Positions 44,861 to 57,400 of a stretch of DNA of 64,000 nt are shown here, one piece after another. Each line of letters opens with the position of its first letter. Position 1 is the stretch's first letter. The stretch is taken from the NCBI GenBank assembly GCA_034509755.1, contig CM067545.1, positions 48,353,062-48,417,061 of the forward strand. Reading direction: 5' to 3'. Source of the stretch: Anisodus tanguticus (taxonomy: Eukaryota > Streptophyta > Magnoliopsida > Solanales > Solanaceae). A model generated the notes under the pieces. The model ran no database searches, was not told where the DNA came from, and saw nothing but the letters and a program-made list of their open reading frames with translations. The translations under genes were made by a program, and so were the position numbers.

Positions 44861-46845
44861 AATAACAACACTTATCCACCTTATAATTAATTTCTCAATT
44901 TGTTTTCCTATAAATTGCAGTCATTAAAGAATTAAACGATATATGACAAAAATACAAATGCTAGACTTTCTTTTGCAATCAGACAAAGAGAAAAAATAAT
45001 AAGCAAGTATATATGAATAAATAATGAAAGCCCGTGTAAAACTTCTATGAATTTACTTCTATGCGTTTTGGATAAGTACGTTCATTGATTTGTTTGAACA
45101 AGTCTACAATAAAAAGGAAATGTACAAATTACTCTTCTTGCTCATATAATTTTGGCTACAACTAAGAAAGAAGCCTTATTGTCTTATTATATTTGCAAAA
45201 AGAAAAAAGACACACTTCTTAACTATTGCCAATTGACAATCAAATTCACATGAGTTGTTAGTAACTAATTCCATTTTCGTCTTAATATTATTCAAAGAAT
45301 AAGATATATATTTCATATGTTACAATTGTATTTAAGTTTCAAATATATATATAGGTAGCACCTCATTAGTTTTGGACCGGACTTTATATTTATATTTAAA
45401 AATTCACTTAATATATATAAATAATTTATTCAAAACTCGATAAATTGACTTCTTTAAAATCTAAAACTCCTAGATTTGAAATTCCAACACCGTCTTTGTT
45501 TGACGAGTTTTAATATTCTCTCTTCTCATAGTCATACAAAAGAAAATAGTACAATTTCATATGAGAAGAGAATATTAGGTCATTCCCATGAAAGTTTATG
45601 AGTTGAGCCCACAAAAATGGACTAGACCACTTAGGTGATCAAAAGGAACTAGTCAATTCGGATGTCATATGATGTTTTAAGTTTTTATGTTCCAATAATT
45701 AGCTGAATTCCTTTTTTTTTTTCTAGCTGAAAATTAAGTTTGTCCAAGGGAATTAATTGATATACCAAGTAAGTACTAAAAGAGAATTAGTCTTCTTTGT
45801 GCATAGTATTTTCTTTAATTCACCCCATTGTTTTTGTCTTATTTTTATACTTTCTCTATTTAATTAGCATTCAACATGTACTTCCACTTGACTAGTACTA
45901 ATCATCATGCACATTATCGAGCATTATTTGGTACGTCTTCTAATTAGTTTGAATTCTTCATCATTCTCTTTTTTGATTGAGACCTTATTTATTTATTGGA
46001 AGATAGTATTATTCTCAACCCCGCTCCCCCCCCCCCCCCTTTTTTTTCACCTCACAATATAACAAATAATTGCATGAATATTAATACTGCCTCCTTTCAC
46101 AAAAAAAAATGGCATTATCTCTCTATTAATCAGTTCAAAAATTAATAATATCTTTCTAAATTTGAAAATACTTGAACTTGAACTTTCCATTTTATCGTTA
46201 ATGATGAGCTTTTGTAATTACGGGTGGAAAGTGCTTATTTTCTTAATCAAGTGTTTATTTTAAAGTGTACATCAATGTGTTTGACAAGCTTTTAGAAAAA
46301 AAAATTAATAATTACTTATGAGTAGTAGCAAAACTATTTTCAGAAGCTAAAAAAATATTTTTTGCCTAGAAGCTCTTTTGGAGTGTTGGCATTTGGCAAC
46401 CACAAATTGTTGCTATAAGGTACATTTCAAATTGAACTTTGGTGGAACACAAACTTGTCCAAAAGTTTTTTTTTTTCAAAAAGCATTTTTAACAAAAAAG
46501 TATTTATTAAAATAAGTAGATTTTGATGCTTGGCAAATAGGCTATTGAGTCTTGTTCAACTCCTAAAAAATAATCAAATAAGTCAGCGGTGTTAAATAGG
46601 ATCACTTTGTTTATATTAATGGAAAAATAGTTCATTCAATATGTTGATCAAAACCGATGGTAATAGAATTACTTATATTTAAGGAATGTTTTTGTTTGAG
46701 AAGAGAGGGTCAAAAGTTTGAAAGTGGTGATTGGTCAAATACATATTTGTTGATAAAAGAAAATTAACATTGTTAGTCAAACATAATTTCCCACTAACAG
46801 AAACATTTTTTCCTACGTCCAACTGTTGTTTTACAAAGGTTGCAG
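44861..46845. other. AT-rich non-coding stretch
   Basis: No gene seen. Small features are a 20-bp imperfect hairpin (45511-45530 with 45561-45577), a C/T homopolymer at 46025-46047, and a Stowaway-like end CTCCTTTCACAAAAAAAAAT near 46090 without a clear partner. Confidence 0.45.
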
Positions 46846-47965
46846 GAAACGGGAATTACAAGTAACTGCAAAGTAATTCAAGAACTGAAAATTATAATAG
46901 AACAACAAAACTGAAATTACAATTTTGTTGAAGAAGAAAAACTGGAAACTGTTTTTGTTTGCTGAGTCGAGTGTGGCACTCTGTCCTTAAGACAATATTG
47001 CCCTGTATATATCCTTTATACGTCCTAGATAATTCGTCTCCCAAGATAAAACAGCAATGGAACACTTGAGCAAAGGAAACTCAAGAGCTACCGTGAAGAA
47101 TATTGAGCAATGAACTGATGCTAGGAAGTTGTAGGAAGAAACTGTTTTTGCTTGTGTATTTTCGTGTATTGTAAGTGTTTCTCAACAATGGTGCAAGGGG
47201 TGTTTATATAGGTGAGGGAGGGACTGTTTTAACTGCCTCCATAACAGCCATTATTGGCCAAATAATGGCCATTATGGAGGTAGTAAAGCCACCAAAATAA
47301 ATGGTGGAAGACACCAACGGATTGGCCATTATAGGAGGAGTAATTCAGCCAAAATAAATGGCTGAATTGAGTGCTGGGCGTTTCTACTTTGACTGTCCAA
47401 ATTTTGACTTTCTGGAAACTTCACGGACCAAACTGTACATCTTGAAATTTCAGGGACCAAACTGTACATCTGAAAGAATTCTGGTCCAAACTGTACATAT
47501 GAAACTTTTGGGATCAAACTGTACTTCTGGCAAAGTTCTCTGGCCCAAAAAGATAATATCAGAAGACCCACAGCCCACAGCCAGTGACCCGTGACCCGTG
47601 AACCCGTGAACTCAAGAACCCGGAACTCAGAACTCGGAACCGGAACCGGACCGGACGGGCGGGCGGCGGCGGCGCGCATGTGGGCTTTCCTCGAACCGAA
47701 GCACATCTAGGTCCTCACTCCTTTAAACACATGGGATACCCCTTGGGGTCCCAAACCAATTTTGAGTCTTATATACACAACAATTCTTTCTTCCTCTACC
47801 GATGAGGGAGAATTGAACACAATACCACACTTTCCATGCTTCAAACACCTCACTTCGTGTACCAATATCTCTTTCATTTCTCAATGAAATTTGACGATTC
47901 TTGGCCCTACGGTTATCTACGTACTTAGTAAATCATGCATGTGTGAAGAACCGGATTCTCTAACA
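46846..47965 (-). repeat. Solo LTR, probably copia, with promoter
   Basis: On the minus strand it begins TGTTAGAGAATCCGG at 47965 and runs through a GC-rich section (47580-47690). Then come four tandem units of about 29 bp with CCAAACTGTACAT (47424-47545) and a TATATAAA box at 47210-47203. The downstream leader runs to about 46846. No pol sequence adjoins either side. The right boundary is clear, but the left boundary and target duplication were not resolved. Confidence 0.55.
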
Positions 47966-48039
47966 TACATAACACTAGTGTTTAAACCGTTAAAGTTGGT
48001 CGGTCGCAACTCCCGCCAAAGGCTAATTTCCAACACCAA

Positions 48040-48450
48040 CTAGTATAATGACTGCGGATTCGGCCGAACCCAGTAACTTTGGTCGATACTTTATATTTTG
48101 TCGTAAAAAATTCATTGATATGTATAAACTATTAGGTTAAAACCCAGTAACTTAAAATTACTAGAATGTCGAATCCATAAACTTTAAATCCCGACTCCGC
48201 CTCTGCGCAAGGCCAGAGCTAGTATATTGCCTGTGGGTTCGGCCGAACCCAGTAACATTGGTCAATACTCTATATTTTATCGTAAAAAATTCATTGACCC
48301 AGTAACATTGGTCGATATTCTATATTTTATAGTAAAAAATTCATTGAGTATGTACAAATTATTAAGTTAGAATCCAGTAATTAAAAATGACTATAATGCC
48401 GAATCCATAAACTTTAAATCCTGATTTCGCCTCTTCGGCGGTCCAACATA
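48040..48450. repeat. Dispersed repeat present as two tandem, partly rearranged copies
   Basis: TTCGGCCGAACCCAGTAAC followed by TCGATAYTYTATATTTT and AAAAAATTCATTGA occurs at 48059-48118 and 48238-48297. A partial third run starts near 48297. Both copies end ATCCATAAACTTTAAATCC plus CGCCTCT. This GGGTTCGGCCGAACCC module is common in Solanaceae genomes. I cannot name its class. Confidence 0.55.
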
Positions 48451-49084
48451 TTACTACTTATTACCTTAAAAAGAAAAAAGTCTTCGTCTTCTTATCTCGC
48501 AAAGAATGAACGCTTTGTCAAGATGCTTCGAAATAATTTCCCAAATTGAAAAAATAGTAAACATAACTTTGACGAAACCAACTTATACATTCGTGCTAAA
48601 TTTATTGAACCGTCATAATTGAATGGTAACCAACTTATACATTCGTGCTAAATTGATTGAACGGTTATAATTGAATGGTAGGGTGTTTATAATTCCGTAG
48701 AAAATGAACTATACAATCAAAATCAAAATCGAACTAAACAGACAGACTAAAATCGAATAAAATTGAAACAAAAAAAATCAAATCAAATCCAACTTAATTA
48801 ACTTTGATTTTGGTACCGTATTTTTTAAAATCGAGTGTCACAAATACCAAATAAAAAATTTCATAATTTTATCATCGTCTTTTAGTTTACACACGCACAA
48901 AAAAAAAACATAATATGAAAATTAGAAATCCGTGTCATTTATAAAATCCAACACGTTGTATTATTTAGTGATTTCAGAAAAGTTGGCAGAAGTACTGTCA
49001 AATAGGGCAATCCCTATTTTGGGGTGGTCTTTAAGTTTTGCCCGTTAAATTGATATTATTAACGTGTACATATCTTATCATAAT
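48451..49084. other. Non-coding stretch
   Basis: Contains a short direct duplication CCAACTTATACATTCGTGCT at about 48578 and 48630. Nothing else was recognised. Confidence 0.4.
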
Positions 49085-49556
49085 TAAAATATATTTCATA
49101 TATTGTATAATATTTAGTGATGTATAATTATGGTAGATATAAGATCCTTATTGTATTAGGGTTCCACATCGTACACTATATATGCAGAATTGTATTAATC
49201 TCCCTTGGAGAGTCTTTCTCATTAATACAAATATATATAGTGTGTACAATGTGAAATCCTAATACAATAAAGATCATATATCTACCATAATTATACATCA
49301 CTAAATATTACAAAATATACTATGTATATTATATTAATGTATATTCATATAATATATGGAGTATATTTTGTAATATTTAGTGATGTATAATTATGGTATA
49401 GATATATATAATTATGGTATAGATATATATATATATATATATAGTGTGTACAATGTGGAATCCTAATACAATAAGGATCATATATCTACCATAATTATAC
49501 ATCACTAAATATTACAAAATATACTTTGTATATTATATGAATATATATGTTAATAA
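49085..49556. repeat. Nested inverted copies of a short copia LTR
   Basis: The block TAATATTTAGTGATGTATAA with TCCTTATTGTATTAGG and TCCACATYGTACAC appears forward at about 49108-49185, inverted at 49238-49318, forward (short) at 49371-49400, and inverted at 49441-49530. The last copy directly adjoins the minus-strand RNase H fragment through CTGAGGGGATTTATTAACA and is its likely 3' LTR. Confidence 0.6.
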
Positions 49557-50075
49557 ATCCCCTCAGTCGGAGTGGGAGGAGGCCGGACGTTGAGACTGGA
49601 TCTGAAGTCGAGGAATAACTGTCTAGGAAGACCTTTCGTGAAGATATCCGCATAGTGATACGAAGAAGGCACATGCAACATCTTAACATGACACATTCTC
49701 ACGAAAATGTACATCCATCTAAATATGTTTGGTTCTCTGATGCTGAACCGGATTATGAGATAAGTATATGGCGGATATGTTATCACAATAAACCAAAGAC
49801 GCCTTACGCAAGGGACACTAAAGCTCCAAAATAAGGTTTCGGAGTCAACATATCTCAGCAACAACATTTGCAACGCCTCTATACTCTGCATCTGCACTTG
49901 AACGAGATAAGGTGGCTTGCCTCTTGGCAGACCAAGAAATGAGATTATCCCCTAAGAACACACAGTAGTCGGAGGTGGAGCGTCGCGTGTCTGGACAGCC
50001 TGCCCAATCAGCATCCGTATATGATAACAACATGGTCAGTGCTGATGGGTATAGATGCAATCCATAGTCATGTAC
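49557..50075 (-). pseudogene. Copia RNase H fragment
   Basis: Minus-strand remnant: YTDADWAGCPDTRRSTSDYC, WSAKRQATLSRSSADAEYRG and, nearer the LTR, VLRYVDSETLFW-type and HYADIFTKGLPRQLF at about 49630. It has frame breaks and belongs to the Ale/Retrofit-like group. It abuts a plus-strand integrase fragment head to head at about 50080. Confidence 0.8.
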
Positions 50076-50089
50076 TATGCTCCAAACAT

Positions 50090-50875
50090 CATTAAGAATT
50101 TAATTTCTGTCCGCAAATTCTGTCTCTATTGACTTTGACCCTTTTGGTTTTACTGTAAAGGATCTTCGTACGGGGACACCTCTTACGAGATGCAATAGCA
50201 CGGGGGATCTATATCCATTTCCATCCACCTCCGCGGCCAGATCTTGCCCCTATCTCTTTAGTTGCTATCTCTCCGTCAACATGGCATAATAGGCTTGGAC
50301 ACCCAGGAGCCCCAGTTTTTAATTTTCTTAGAAGCAATAATTTTATTAAATGTAATAATGAGAAACTTACTCAGCACTGTGTTTCTTGCTCTGTAGGCAA
50401 ACATGTTCGTCTTCCTTTAGATGATTTTTCTCATTTTATTTGGATTTACCCATTAAAATTTAAATTTGAAGTGTTTTCCAAATTCCTCGAGTTTCGCGCC
50501 TTCATCAAAACACAGTTTGAGAAGAATATTAAATCCTTTCAGAGTGATAATGGTCGTGAATTCAATAACTCCATGTGTCATCGTTTTTGTACAAATAATG
50601 GCATGGTTTTTCGATTGTCGTGTCCTCACACCTCCCCTCAGAATGGCAAAGTAGAACGAATTATCCGCACCATAAATAACATGGTTCATACTCTACTATT
50701 TCATGTCTCTCTACCTTCGTCTTTCTGGGTCTATGTAGTCAAAATGGTAGAATACGTCCTAAATATTTTACCAACTAGCACTATTCACAACATGACCCCA
50801 ACCGAAATACTACACCATCTACTCCGGCAAACACACAGAGCTCTCACCGGCTCAGTCAACCACTGCCAATAAGTC
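50090..50875 (+). pseudogene. Copia GAG-pre-integrase and integrase fragment
   Basis: Plus strand: KDLRTGTPLxRCNSTGDLYP-like text near 50158, HNRLGHPGAPVFNFL near 50290, HCVSCSVGKHVRLPL (zinc finger), then DDFSHFIWIYPLKF and the catalytic-core text IKSFQSDNGREFNNSMCHRF with SCPHTSPQNGKVER (50471-50872). There is a deletion between the zinc finger and the core, and the fragment ends abruptly at 50870 in Sirevirus 3' sequence. Confidence 0.8.
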
Positions 50876-51755
50876 AACTTTACTTTTTAACGAGTTTTGT
50901 GAAGAAAGGCAAAAAGAGGGAGATTATTAATGTTGAATTTGATGTTGTGACATTTGACCCAACATATCTCCTGAAGTATTGATTTGAATGTATAAGAATG
51001 TTGGAACAAATGTTGCACAACATTCGGACCAATATTTTCAGAACTGATTTTGCCTTACTTCACGTAATGATTACTATGTGATAAATATGACTTGACAAGG
51101 TAAAAAGGAGTGGGTAAACATGTGTGAATAATGAGTCAAGGCTGCTGATTTTCGTGAGGAACAAGTCAAACTTGTTAGAGGTTTTTGCTCCTTTATCGTC
51201 TCCAACAAATCCTACCAGTTGTCCACCTTTCCCTCAAGCTCCACAACCGATCGATGAGCTTTTCAAGGAAGACTCTCTACTATAAAAATAGAGGCTACTA
51301 CAGTGAATCGATATCTAGAATCAGAAAGTAAAAATACCAAGAGAGCTCTCGGGATTTCATCTCAGAAATTTGGATCACCAGTGTTGCCTGAGTGTGTTGA
51401 CAATATTTTGTCCAACATTACAATTGTTGTTTAGATTCTAAATTAGTTTTGTATGAAGCGATTGTATGAGAGGTTGTCTATGTCTACTTAGTTAGATTTT
51501 TCAGGCAGAAGTCATCTGCGACTTCAATTTTTAATTCCTTTCCGTTTTATATTGTAAATCTGTAAATAAAGGAATTTGTACTGTTGTATATAATATATAT
51601 ACAATACATTTGGTCATTGACCATCATAAGTTATATAATATATATAACTTATGATAATTTAAACCTTTGTGTTCTTTACATTCCGTTAGATTTACTCTTT
51701 GAAGTTTCTGTTTTACTAAGTGTTGTTACTGGTGTCGGATGACATAATTGCCGAC
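50870..51755 (+). repeat. Sirevirus LTR, copy 3, with polypurine tract
   Basis: AAGTCAACTTTA (50870), the tract AAAAAGAGGGAGAT (50911-50924), then the LTR from about 50925 (TATTAATGTTGAATTTGATG) to GCCGACA at 51755. It is direct with copy 1 and inverted to copy 2, and it holds a segment TTGTCCAACATTACAATTGT (about 51409) that copy 2 also has and copy 1 lacks. Confidence 0.75.
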
Positions 51756-52229
51756 ATTCGGAAACAGAATTGGCATCCTATTTATTTCATCTCTTGTTTT
51801 TAGTTTTCATAGTATTTGACACCCTACAGTTTTGAAGTTGGTGGGGTAATGGTGGCTAACATTCTAACGATGAATGGCACTCTGGGGCTGGTCAGCCGTG
51901 AAGTGGTGGTGATGTTAATTGTGTTGAATTTAGCTATGGGTTTTACTAAAGCCATTTCTGCTGCCATTTTTTTCTTCAAAAAGTTTGGTTCTTTGTTGAA
52001 TAGGAAATGGGAAGGTTTGCAGATGAAAGAAGAAAGGGAGGGTGGGGTTGGGGGATGGGGTGGCGGGAGATTACAAAAAAAAATTGCAAAAAAAAAAAAT
52101 TATAACCAAAATGTGCCTCTTTTTCAATTAATTTTATATTTTGTGCCACATCAGTCTGTAGGGTGGAATTAAATTCACTTTTAAGATTGTCAGGTGTGTA
52201 ATAGATAGCCTTAATAGTTTGAGTGTGAT
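51756..52229. other. Unassigned sequence with an open frame of unknown origin
   Basis: A 118-residue frame at 51816-52172 (GVMVANILTMNGTLGLVSRE; later Gly/Lys-rich) is not recognised and ends in poly-A and low-complexity sequence. Coding potential looks weak and it is flanked by retroelement pieces. I do not call it a gene. Confidence 0.3.
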
Positions 52230-52880
52230 CATTCACATATAAGAGAATGTATGCTAGAGATATAATTTTGACTGCCTCCTCTGATAATATGCGCAAGTCT
52301 ATCATGTCCCTTCTCAGTTCAGAAATTGCTATGAAAGACTTAGGGCCCTTGAGTTATTTTTTTGGCATAGCTGTAACTCGACATGCAGGGGGTCTATTTT
52401 TATCCTAGAAGAAGTATGCGACTGAGATTATTAAGAGCTAGCATGTCATCTTGCAAGTCCTTTTTCACTCCGGTTGATACCAAACCGAAGTTGAGTGCTA
52501 CTTCTAGCACACCATATGAGGATCCCACCCACTATCGTAGTTTTGCAGGGGTTTTTCAGTATCTTACTTTCACAATATCAGATATTACTTATGCAGTTTA
52601 GCAAGTGTATTTATGCATGATCCGTGGATTGAGTAGATGCATGCACTCAAACGCATTATACGATACATACAAGGCACACTTGATTATGGATTGCATTTAT
52701 ATCCATCATCCGTCTCTACTCTCGTGCCGTATACAGATGCTCAAATCCTGAAGGGCACACTTCTATGTTTCTTGGTAATAACTTGGTCTCTTGGTCTGCA
52801 AAACGTCAGGCTACGTTATCACGATCCAGTGCGGAGGCTGAGTATCAAGGAGTAGCCAATGTGATGTCGAAGTCATGTTT
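52230..52880 (+). pseudogene. Copia RT/RNase H fragment with a micro-inversion
   Basis: Plus strand from about 52266: ILTASSDNMRKSIMSLLSSE, KDLGPLSYFFGIAVTRHAGG, then ALKRIIRYIQGTLDYGLHLY and SSAEAEYQGVANV-type text to 52865. Immediately upstream, 52236-52265 reads SLAYILLYVND on the minus strand, so the catalytic motif that should precede ILTASSD is inverted. There are several stops. It is related to the Ale/Retrofit copies at 8.5-10 kb and 43.2-44.9 kb. Confidence 0.8.
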
Positions 52881-53345
52881 CAGATATACTTTAGGGGTCA
52901 ATCTATGTCTTTTACCTTTATTTTTTCATAAATTATTTAAGTAACTAACAAAACCTTTTGTTATATAACAAATCAAACGGAAAAAATGTCTTTCTAAAAT
53001 ATTTTAATAAAGTTTCACATGGGCCATTTTGAGTTACATATCAGCCTATTAGGCTTTTAAACGGATTAAATTAAGAGGGTCAAAATAATCTAATTAATAA
53101 ATAAACGAAATATATTTTCATGAGTTAGTTTTATCACCTTTAATCACAACTTACAAGGTGTCTTGTTGAATAATATCGGAGTAGTTGCACACTAGATGAT
53201 ATGAGTTGTTGAAGGAAGAGGAGAAAGGAATAGAAATTTTAGTCCAAAATTTTTTCATTAAATTTAAAACGGTCAATTTAACATAATTGTCAAAAAATGA
53301 AAACAAAATTTAAACATTAACTCAAAAGTATCCTTTTTGTGTAAA

Positions 53346-53346
<1 letters not shown>

Positions 53347-53396
<50 letters not shown>
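53347..53396. repeat. (CT)n microsatellite
   Basis: About 25 CT units. It lies about 1.1 kb upstream of the gene B start. Confidence 0.95.
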
Positions 53397-53397
<1 letters not shown>

Positions 53398-54359
53398 ATA
53401 ATGTGTAATGACGAAGAAAAAATAAAAGTGCTCAAGGAAGAAATATAGAAGCATGAATATAGGTGATTGTTCCTATTGTTTCCCAATAATCAATGGGTAG
53501 AATATGGAAATTGCACTATCGATGTGTTAATAATAAAATAAGGCTAGTATTAAACGTTGTACGCGTTAAGGTTCATGAACCAACCAGGAGAGCCAGCAGC
53601 TTACAAAATAAAAACTACCACCTCCATTTGAAAATACAACGTTTGACACTTTACGTTATATAATATTCAAATTAATTAAACTTTCATTAATATTAAAATG
53701 TTTTTTATCTTTTTAATAGGATAAAAATTATATACACGAGAAATTCATGTAGTTTTTGTCATTTCATATCATCTTTATTCTCACATGTCTCAAGAATCGA
53801 ATCATGGAAAAACAAATCTGATAGGAGTGCTTGCCTAGGCAATGTAACTCAAAATTTAAATTTATTAAGCTTAATGTATTTTGGATATTGAATGGTTTGT
53901 CGGCGTGATAGAGCTTAAAGAGACGATGCTTTTTTACTATACTTGCACCTGTTTTCCTTAATTTTCATTCTAATTTTCTTCCCTTTTGATTGGGTTTGAT
54001 TCACCCACAATTTCAATAAGATTCATTCGCTGAAAAATTATATTGTATGTACTTAGTTGAAAATTCTACCTCCACCCCTATATATAGTTATACATAAGAA
54101 TTATCTTCTATTCTTGTAGATTCCACATACTTTGCTTGCATGACTTTACTTTAAACAATACATGGTCAAAAATTGTTAATTAAACAATACATGATCAAAA
54201 TTTTCGCACTAGCTTGAATCTTAAAAAGAAAGAAAAATGGGAAATATTAATTGAGGTAGAACATATTACTCTTACTTAAGTCTCATCCCCTAGTTTATTT
54301 TATCATCATTATTCCTCTAATTGTAATTGACCAACACAAAGTCTCCTCATAATTTCTCC
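53397..54359. other. Upstream region of gene B
   Basis: AT-rich, with no coding frame or transposon terminus recognised. ACATGTCTCAAG and a CACCCCTATATATAG block occur, but no regulatory site can be supported beyond the TATA box that follows. Confidence 0.35.
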
Positions 54360-54367
54360 TATAAATA
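54360..54367 (+). promoter_or_regulatory. TATA box of gene B
   Basis: TCTCCTATAAATATCCTCAC, 109 bp upstream of the ATG at 54476, in the same context as the gene A box. Confidence 0.75.
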
Positions 54368-54475
54368 TCCTCACTTTCCATAATCTCAAACACATTCAAT
54401 TAATTGTTCATCTTTGTTCCCACCTCGAAAACCTTAAGACTCTTTTTTTCTCCTCTTCAAGTTTCTCTGTGCAAC

Positions 54476-57400
54476 ATGGATTTTGAGCAACTAGTGTTGA
54501 GAGAAACTCAAAGAATAGACCAAAATAATGAAAAGAAGAAATACATTGTTGGAACTATACCTATTAATTCTAGTGCTAGTTCTTCAATTGCTTCTCAAGA
54601 GGATTTAAGGAGTAGAATTGAGTCATTTCATATGCTAGAAAAGGGTAATAATATTTCAAAGAGTGACTCTGCAGAAAAGAAACTTTCATGGCTACGTTCT
54701 CAAATTATTGGTGAAAATGTTGATTTTGAGACACCCTTTGGAAAACGTAGGCTTACTTATGCTGATCATACTGCCTCTGGAAGATGCCTTCACTACATTG
54801 AAAATTATATCACTAAAAATGTTCTTCCTTTCTATGGTAAGTTTTCCTTTTATCTGGTGAGTTTAACTAATATATTACTTATAATTTGAGAAAGAGTTCC
54901 AAGTCTCATAAACTGATTATGTAATCAGATTATTTATTAATTAATTAAATATATTTATCTTGCGACGCATCAATTAGTAATCTATTCCAATTTTTTATTT
55001 ACTTAATATTAAACCCTCATATTATATTATCCACATCCTATTTGAAGATGGGATCATTTATCCTTATATGATTTTAGACGATCCTCATACTTTGAACTAA
55101 CTTTGGAGTTAAATTTAGACCTACAGTCCCATCTTTTTACTAAAATATACTGATAATATAGAAAAAAATTATACTAGCACTTCATAGTATGCTTCGATGA
55201 TTTATATTGGCGTTGGAAAACCATTAGCTTCCGCGTTGACTCGAGCTGAAATTTTCTTGCCGACTTGATTTTTGTTTTTTGGGTGATCCTTTCTGCCGTA
55301 CACAGTAAACGAAGCATAGTTGGTGGTTTTCAAGAATGACAAAAGAAAAGGATTTTACTATTGTATCGTTGTGGGGGAAAGAAAAGTACAGTAGTAGTTA
55401 TTATTTTTATTTTATTTTTCTTGATTTTCTATCCGGTATTCGATATCTCATTAGAGTCCGGCTAAAATAGATTCGCGTTAAAAAATCTTATACGCGATTT
55501 CATACTCAAGATTTGAACCCGATATTAAGAATAAAGGAGTATTATATTAATATATAACATATATTAATCCCTTTGACTTTTTCATGTATTTATTTCTTTC
55601 ATATTTTACGATCCTCTCAATGAAAAATTTGAATTTACCAATTACAGTAGATTATTCGTACTTTAATTTCTTTATCAAATAAAAATTATTATAGTCTGCT
55701 AGCTACCTATTCTTGTAGATCACTTTAACATGATCTTTTATAATATCAATGTATTTTTTACTTATTACAAGTAGTTATCTATACTTTAATTTGTGTGTCA
55801 TCAAACTAATATTATTGTAGATTGCTAGCTACCTATTGTTATAGATCATTTTAATTTGATAGTATAAAAAATTTATATGGAGTTAAACTCGTAATGATTA
55901 CGTGGTTCATTGTACAGGCAATAGTCATACTAGTGACAGTTACGTGGGGTACCAGACAACAAAAATAGTGCATGAAGCAGCAGCGTATGTAAAGAAATGC
56001 TTAGGGGGAGGAGAAGAAGATGCAATAATATTTTGTGGTTCTGGTTCTACTGCTGCCATTAAAAGACTCCAAGAAGTCATGGCCATTTCTGTTCCTTCTA
56101 TCCTTAGAGAAAAAGTCCTCTCTAAATGCTTCTGCAATGAAACTAAAGAAAGATGGGTAATCTTTGTTGGACCTTATGAGCATCACTCAAATATCCTTTC
56201 ATGGAGACAAAGTTTAGCAGAGGTTGTGGAGATTGGTTTGGACGATAATGGCCTTGTCGACATGGAAGCTTTGAGGGCTCAGCTTGAGTTCTACAAGTCT
56301 ACAAATAGGCCATTGTTGGGATCTTTCTCAGCTTGTAGTAATGTTACCGGAACTTACTCTGATACGAGGGCCATCGCTCGTCTTCTTCACAAAAATGGAG
56401 CTTTCGCTTGCTTTGATTTTGCAGCGAGGTATGTTAGAAAATTTGTTAGAGTTTAAGTTCTATAAATTGACGTAGTTGTTATTGTACTACAAGTGTAATG
56501 TAAAGTTCGTATAGTAGTAGGTTTGAGAACCGGTTCAGCTTGTTTGTTATCCTACTTTGTGTAATAATTTTTCATTTGTTATCATCTTGCAGTGCTCCAT
56601 ATGCAAAAATAGACATGAGATCCGGAGAAGTTGATGGATATGATGCTGTTTTTATTAGCCCTCACAAATTTCTTGGAGGTCCAGGAACACCTGGAATCCT
56701 TGTTATGAACAAAGCACTCTATCGGTTGAGGACTTCACCTCCATCAACTTGTGGGGGTGGTACCGTTGATTTTGTCAATCCATACAATGAGAAGGCAAGT
56801 TTTGTTGTTTTAGTTTAATATATAAAATATCCTTTTCACCTTTGTTTATTTATGTTGATTATGAAATTTTGTAGGAATTGTTTAAGGTTTCTTAGCTCAA
56901 TTTGTCCAAACAGCTCGATGGATGAATTTGACTGCTACTCGAAGTGTAACTTGCACATGTGGTTCTTGTCATTTTCCTTCTAAAAATAATAGATACTTGT
57001 GAAAGTTGATATAGAGTATGGTATAGATAACTAGACTCAATAAGTCAACAAAGAATTTCAGACGGCAACTTTAGTTTGACTTAGATTTAGTGGCACCGTG
57101 ATATGAATTCCAACAACCAAACTGTAAACTGAATTTAGTGCTCTCTTCATCCAATACTTATACCAGTAGATATTTAAAGGATAAATACGTCATATTTAAA
57201 TAAATATTGGAAACAACAAATTATAATTTTCTTCTGATGACTAAGAAACTTAATTAACTGCTTTTCTTAAAGTGTCTATCCTCGTGTGTTTTAATTTTCT
57301 TCAATCTTCTGCTTGGCTCTCATGATAATTCTGAAGCTAAAACACTCTTGATATACATAAAATTACCAGGATACACTCTATGTGGAGAACATTGAAGAAA

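Noticed and set aside
45511..45577. Imperfect 20-bp hairpin as a candidate miRNA precursor
   Set aside because: The stem is short, has a two-base bulge, and no flanking structure or known miRNA seed was recognised. It is more likely MITE debris.
51816..52172. 118-residue frame starting MTPYSFEVGG (ACC/ACG-type start)
   Set aside because: It lacks an ATG at the stated start, ends in poly-A low complexity and is flanked by retroelement pieces. It is kept only as unassigned sequence.
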